Shown: positions 35,293 to 35,479 of the stretch, one piece after another
How positions within the stretch are numbered: the first letter of the stretch is position 1
Layout of the letters: each line of letters starts with the position of its first letter
NCBI GenBank assembly: GCA_031291275.1
Contig: JARLJJ010000550.1
Location: forward strand, 1-35,479
DNA length: 35,479 bases
Reading direction: 5' to 3'
Source of the DNA: Formivibrio sp.
GTDB taxonomy: Bacteria > Pseudomonadota > Gammaproteobacteria > Burkholderiales > Chitinibacteraceae
Made by a program: the position numbers and the translations under genes
Notes under the pieces: model-generated
Told to the model about the DNA's origin: nothing
The model's database searches: none
The model's input: only the letters and a program-made list of their open reading frames with translations

Positions 35293-35402
35293 TCGGATGT
35301 GAAACCTGCAGGCAAATTATCAGCCGGACGTTTCGCATTTTTATAAAGGGGCCGAACGCAAGGTCTCTATTTTCGAAGTACTGAGGAAGGAGAATCACCA
35401 TC

Positions 35403-35479
35403 ATGGGTAGCACTAAAATCCAAAAACTGTTGCAAGCAGCGGGTCTGGGTACTGTCACCCTGGCGCTTGCCGCCGGCAT
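35403..35479 (+). CDS. Start of a probable exported protein (partial)
   Basis: An ATG at 35403 follows GAGGAAGGAG, one of the best ribosome sites in the window, and opens 25 codons to the edge. The residues (MGSTKIQKLLQAAG, then GTVTLALAAG) have a basic start and a hydrophobic run, like the beginning of a signal peptide. The frame is cut by the window end, so no family can be given. Confidence 0.5.
   Translation, partial: MGSTKIQKLLQAAGLGTVTLALAAG

Noticed and set aside
1..35479. Possible tRNA, rRNA, CRISPR array, riboswitch or insertion sequence
   Set aside because: I saw no cloverleaf, rRNA segment, regularly spaced repeat array, known riboswitch pattern or transposase gene in either strand.

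Overview
The window looks like chromosomal core genome of a betaproteobacterium. The Neisseriales/Chromobacteriaceae are the best guess, from the uninterrupted sdhCDAB-sdhE-gltA-sucAB-lpdA-sucCD cluster, the AcnB-type aconitase, the dapA-bamC pair, and an ECF sigma/zinc anti-sigma/bufferin locus resembling the Neisseria 'ecf' operon. This placement is inferred from gene order and protein character; no rRNA is present. I see no prophage, insertion sequence, CRISPR array, tRNA or rRNA.

Left part (1-7654). The tail of an unrecognised gene and a serine carboxylesterase are followed by a stress/redox operon (cbpA, cbpM, trxC). Facing it on the minus strand is a copper-bufferin locus: hlyIII (PAQR membrane protein), an ECF sigma factor, a small HxxxCxxC anti-sigma factor, a terminator, then bufA (DUF2282 precursor peptide), bufB (DUF692/MNIO modifying enzyme), bufC (DUF2063 partner) and a DoxX membrane protein. 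A good ECF-type promoter lies just before bufA. An orphan periplasmic solute-binding-like protein follows.

Gene-poor stretch (7655-8761). It holds a decayed ORF whose end resembles the acnB 3' end (20 identical bases), a paired REP-like palindrome, a second dispersed repeat, the common short 'ATTCCGGC..GCCGGAAT' repeat and the acnB terminator.

Central part (8762-26576, all minus strand). This is almost the whole TCA cycle. In transcription order it reads gntR, sdhC, sdhD, sdhA, sdhB, sdhE, gltA, sucA, sucB, lpdA, sucC, sucD, then hisN-sseA and acnB. REP-like hairpins lie between lpdA and sucC and directly after sucD. mdh is divergent from gntR across a 215-base region with two adjacent perfect palindromes. 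Together the genes cover malate to oxaloacetate, citrate synthesis and isomerisation, and 2-oxoglutarate to fumarate; isocitrate dehydrogenase and fumarase are absent here.

Right part (26577-35479). mdh ends at a strong terminator. Then come a LysR regulator, a small protein with two CxxC pairs and a C-terminus like the Xre/MbcA/ParS toxin-binding domain, the nucleoid protein YejK/NdpA (minus), and dapA-bamC. A convergent DHDPS-family enzyme of unknown substrate follows, then a divergent ribokinase, and the first 25 codons of a probable exported protein cut by the window edge.
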